DNA from: Streptomyces sp. 1331.2
GTDB taxonomy: Bacteria; Actinomycetota; Actinomycetes; Streptomycetales; Streptomycetaceae
DNA length: 64,000 nucleotides
Direction of reading: 5' to 3'
NCBI RefSeq assembly: GCF_900199205.1
Contig: NZ_OBMJ01000001.1
Location: 7,371,001 to 7,435,000 of the forward strand
Of this stretch, positions 61,251 to 64,000 are shown in pieces. The notes beneath the pieces were generated by a model. The model was not told the origin of the DNA. It saw nothing but the letters and a program-made list of their open reading frames with translations, and made no database searches. Position 1 is the stretch's first letter; each line of letters starts with the position of its first letter. The position numbers were made by a program, and so were the translations under genes.

Positions 61251-63811
61251 GGGGTACCTCCGTCGATCTCCAGGTGCAGTACGCCGTGCTCCGGCAGGCT
61301 CGGGTCGTCGTCCAGGCGCAGCACCTGCCAGGGCGCCACATCCAGGCGCCCGGCGGCGAGTTCCCCGTTGTCGGGCGCGTCGTAGCGGCGCAGCGCCAGC
61401 GCCTTGACCGAGTCGACCCCGGGGACGGCGGCCACCGCCGCGTACACCTCGCCGAGCAGCAGCGGCCGCCCGAAGCCGAGCGCCGCCCCGGCGAGCAGTC
61501 CCGCCCGTCCGCCCGGCAGCCGCCCGGCGATCAGGGCGTCCCGTACGGCGCGGCGCAGCACGGCGCGGCTGTGCCCCGGGGCGGCGCACACGTGCAGCGC
61601 GAGTTCGACGGCGACGAACTGCGGCGGCCGGACGTCCACGTCCTGCCCGGCCAGCCGGACGGCGTCCAGGGCGGCCACCACCTCGGCCCGCAGGGCGGTG
61701 GAGAGCTCCTGGTGGCTGCCGCCGGTGTCCACCAGCGCCGTGGGATCGACGGGCAGCACGGAGACCAGCCAGGTGTACCAGCTGCCGGTCCAGCGCAGTG
61801 CGGCCACCGCCGCGCGCACGGCCGGCAGCCGCAACACGGCGTCGACGGCGTCCTGTTCGGTGACGGCGCGCTCCTGCCGGGCCCGGAAGGCGTCGGGGGC
61901 GAGGCGCCGGGCGTGCTCGATGCTCTCCGGCTCGGTGCCGCCGGTGGCCGGCACGGGGTTGCGGACGGTCTGCACCCGCTTGGCGTCGGCGTCGGGCAGG
62001 ACGATGTGCGCCAGCGCCTCGGCGCCGATGTTGCCGGCCGTGCTGTTGCCGATCCGGTAGCGGGCCTCGAAGGTCTGGGCCTGCAGCGGCGGCCGCCCCA
62101 GCGGGGGCCGGCCGAAGCGGATCAGCCCGTGCCCGGTGTCGTCCACCTCGACGACCAGGTGCAGGTCGTTGGGCCCGCTGTCGAAGAGGTCCGGCACCGG
62201 CGAGTACACCTCGGGCGGGCCCGAGCGCGGCCGGGCGGTGACGGTCAGGGACGGGACGGCCGTCTGCGGCCCGCCGGACAGGTCGGTCCGCTCGGTGTCC
62301 GGCGCGCCCGCCTGATGGGTCAGCGGGGCGTCCGGCAGCCGCAGCCGGGGGTCGAGCGGCCCGCCGAGCGGCCCGGCGGCCGTCGGGTCCCAGCCCTCCG
62401 GGGTGACGTCGATCCCGTCGACGGTGAGGCCGTGGTCGGCCAGCACGGTGTTGCCCCGGCCGAGCGAGACGTCCTCCAGCACGTCGCCGTCGGTCTGCAC
62501 GGCGCGGACGCAGACCGGCCGGTCGGGCGCCTCGGCGGCGGCCCACCGGACGGCGAGCAGCGGCAGTTGCGGGTCGGCGTCGTGGGTGCGCCCGGTCAGC
62601 CGCACCCGGCCGTCGGGATCCTTGGTGACAGCGGGCAGGTACGCCGGGTCGCTGCCGGGCTGGACGTCGGTCAGCCGGACGACCCAGCGGGCGGTCGGGT
62701 CGGCGTCGGCCGCCAGCCCCGTGCGCGGCGAGCGGACCTGCTCCAGGACGAGCAGGTCACCGGCCTTCAGCACCGGCTCGGCGGCGGTCGCGGGGTGCGC
62801 CGGGTCCTCGGCCCAGAGCCAGGCGGTGGTGGCGCCGGCCGGGAGCCAGTAGCTGTCCTCGCCCCAGTGGTGCAGGTGCAGTGTGTTGCCGAGCGGATCG
62901 GCGGTCAGCTTGTGGGCGGTCTCGAACACCACCGAACCGTCCAGCGGGGGCGTGGCCAGTGCCCGGGCGTCGACCAGTTCGGTCCGGATCCCGGGTGGCG
63001 GGGCGCCGGTCTGGCCGGCCAGCGGGTTCGGGATCGTGGTCAGCAGCCGGGTGCCGCGCGGCACGCTGATCGGCGCGGTGACGGCCAGGTGCACCGCGGT
63101 GGCGGCGTTGCGGCCCTGGTGCAGCGCGTAGTCGACCAGTCGGACGTGCCGGCGCACCGACACCCGGCGGCGGGCGAGCCCGAGGTAGCCCTCCAGCAGG
63201 GCCGCGTCCTGGGCGTAGGACAGCTGGTCGGCGTGGAAGGCCAGCAGTTCGAGCAGGGTGACGGCGAGGTCCGCCGGGTGCCGGTCGGAGAGCGAGGGGT
63301 GGCGCTGGGCCGCGAGGTCCAGCAGCATCCGGCGGAAGCCCGCGAAGTCCTTGGCGGTGACGTCGAGCAGCGGTTCGGGCCCGCCCGGGTCGGCCGGGCC
63401 GGGACCGGGGGCGCGGCAGTCCAGGTCGGAGGGGCAGGTGGCCATGAAGGAGAAGCCGATCCGGCGCAGCACCGGGTCGAGGTCCGGGACGGCCAGCTCC
63501 AGCTCGTACCGGCTGAAGTCGCCCGGCTCGTCGGTGCGCACCAGCAGGGTCCGCGCGTCGGTGACGGAGACCGCCACCACCCGGATGCCGCGGATCCGCT
63601 CGCCGCCCTTGACCAGCACCTGGTCGGGGCGGCTGACCAGCTTGAAGGGGTCCGCGCCGGCGGGCAGGTCGCGCAGCAGGCCGACGGTGAGCCGGCTGTG
63701 GTCGGCGGCATCCACCTCGACGTAGTCGATGCCGTTGCCCCGGTCCTCCTCGACCAGGAGTTCGGCCCGGCGCCGGGTGAGCGGGTCGGGCGGCAGGATC
63801 GCCTCGGTCAT
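61247..63811 (-). CDS. putative baseplate assembly protein (gpJ-like, first)
   Basis: 854 residues from ATG 63811. Landmarks of the putative baseplate assembly family: DFAGFRRMLLDLAAQRHP, HPADLAVTLLELLAFHADQLSYAQDA, and near the end the RQERAVTEQDAVDAVLRLP segment. Its stop overlaps the next gene (TTGA) and its start overlaps the gp25 stop (ATGA), so these genes form one translation-coupled operon. Confidence 0.87.
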   Translation of the reverse strand: MTEAILPPDPLTRRRAELLVEEDRGNGIDYVEVDAADHSRLTVGLLRDLPAGADPFKLVSRPDQVLVKGGERIRGIRVVAVSVTDARTLLVRTDEPGDFSRYELELAVPDLDPVLRRIGFSFMATCPSDLDCRAPGPGPADPGGPEPLLDVTAKDFAGFRRMLLDLAAQRHPSLSDRHPADLAVTLLELLAFHADQLSYAQDAALLEGYLGLARRRVSVRRHVRLVDYALHQGRNAATAVHLAVTAPISVPRGTRLLTTIPNPLAGQTGAPPPGIRTELVDARALATPPLDGSVVFETAHKLTADPLGNTLHLHHWGEDSYWLPAGATTAWLWAEDPAHPATAAEPVLKAGDLLVLEQVRSPRTGLAADADPTARWVVRLTDVQPGSDPAYLPAVTKDPDGRVRLTGRTHDADPQLPLLAVRWAAAEAPDRPVCVRAVQTDGDVLEDVSLGRGNTVLADHGLTVDGIDVTPEGWDPTAAGPLGGPLDPRLRLPDAPLTHQAGAPDTERTDLSGGPQTAVPSLTVTARPRSGPPEVYSPVPDLFDSGPNDLHLVVEVDDTGHGLIRFGRPPLGRPPLQAQTFEARYRIGNSTAGNIGAEALAHIVLPDADAKRVQTVRNPVPATGGTEPESIEHARRLAPDAFRARQERAVTEQDAVDAVLRLPAVRAAVAALRWTGSWYTWLVSVLPVDPTALVDTGGSHQELSTALRAEVVAALDAVRLAGQDVDVRPPQFVAVELALHVCAAPGHSRAVLRRAVRDALIAGRLPGGRAGLLAGAALGFGRPLLLGEVYAAVAAVPGVDSVKALALRRYDAPDNGELAAGRLDVAPWQVLRLDDDPSLPEHGVLHLEIDGGTP

Positions 63812-64000
63812 GCCGGCACCACCACCTGGACGACGCCGGCGCCGCGGTCGACCCGGCGGCGGTAGGCCACGGTGACCACCAGGGAGCCGTCCTCGCGGGC
63901 CACCGTGTCCACCCGGTCGACGGCCACCAGGTCGTCCGCCCAGGTGTGCAGCTGGGCCTTGATCAGCGCCTGGGTGGCCGTCGCCAGGACGTCCCCGAGC
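63808..64000 (-). CDS. GPW/gp25-family baseplate wedge protein, cut by window edge
   Basis: 63 C-terminal residues are visible (LGDVLATATQALIKAQLHTW to GVVQVVVPA, stop at 63808). The pattern, a helix then VDTVAREDGSLVVTVAYRRR, fits the end of gp25/lysozyme-like wedge proteins (Pfam GPW_gp25). Its place before two baseplate J-like genes supports this. The N-terminus lies beyond 64000. Confidence 0.72.
   Translation of the reverse strand, partial: LGDVLATATQALIKAQLHTWADDLVAVDRVDTVAREDGSLVVTVAYRRRVDRGAGVVQVVVPA

Noticed and set aside
61251..62546. Upstream extension of the second baseplate protein
   Set aside because: Shadow of the first baseplate gene. The TTG at 61250 with GGAGG and TTGA overlap is better supported.

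Overview
The window is about 73% GC and uses GTG and TTG starts freely. It carries a gamma-butyrolactone receptor-type regulator, a DasR-like operator before a chitinase, an F420-type PPOX enzyme, an SCO2400-like protein and a contractile injection system. It is therefore chromosomal DNA of a Streptomycetaceae actinomycete (Streptomyces or Kitasatospora). No rRNA, tRNA or CRISPR array was recognised. || Layout. 1-4.2 kb: two tandem secreted GH54 alpha-L-arabinofuranosidases, a SnoaL-like protein and an SGNH hydrolase. 4.4-7.2 kb: a histidine-kinase remnant, an aromatic amino acid hydroxylase, a 135-bp tandem duplication, and a zinc-type ABC permease fused by deletion to a Fur/Zur remnant. 7.9-14.4 kb is a gene graveyard: a CmtR-like sensor, a cation transporter, an nSTAND ATPase, a recombinase, a C5 methyltransferase and a MOB relaxase, all truncated or frameshifted, around an intact IS481-type element and an intact mobC-like gene. 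|| 14.5-28.2 kb is ordinary chromosome made of small regulator/enzyme pairs, several with clear palindromic operators: pirin/AhpD, VOC/MarR and SRPBCC/ArsR. It also holds an LRR protein, an editing-less threonyl-tRNA synthetase behind a Thr-codon leader peptide and hairpin, NlpC/P60, RidA, Fic, a GBL receptor with an ARE-like site, a PrmC-like methyltransferase behind a short uORF, and a PLP decarboxylase. || 28.4-33.2 kb holds a two-gene nucleic-acid repair cassette with overlapping start and stop: an RNA ligase-polynucleotide kinase, then a DUF504-EEP-2H-poly(A)-polymerase fusion. 33.3-34 kb is a deletion scar joining an XRE regulator and an MFS pump. 35-38 kb is a polar amino acid ABC transporter whose leader encodes a cysteine-ended peptide from a promoter placed for leaderless translation, so its substrate is probably a sulfur amino acid. 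|| 38-51 kb: two TAP-type secreted hydrolases, a DUF485/acetate-symporter pair, a cysteine dioxygenase, a glutamate-synthase-like FMN protein, DUF2254 and SCO2400-like proteins, and a GH18 chitinase frameshifted in its Pro-Thr linker. 51.3-64 kb, minus strand: the distal part of a contractile injection (phage-tail-like) cluster reading gp25, baseplate, baseplate, tail protein I, DUF6519/beta-helix protein, coiled-coil protein and BTAD regulator. The cluster runs off the right edge.
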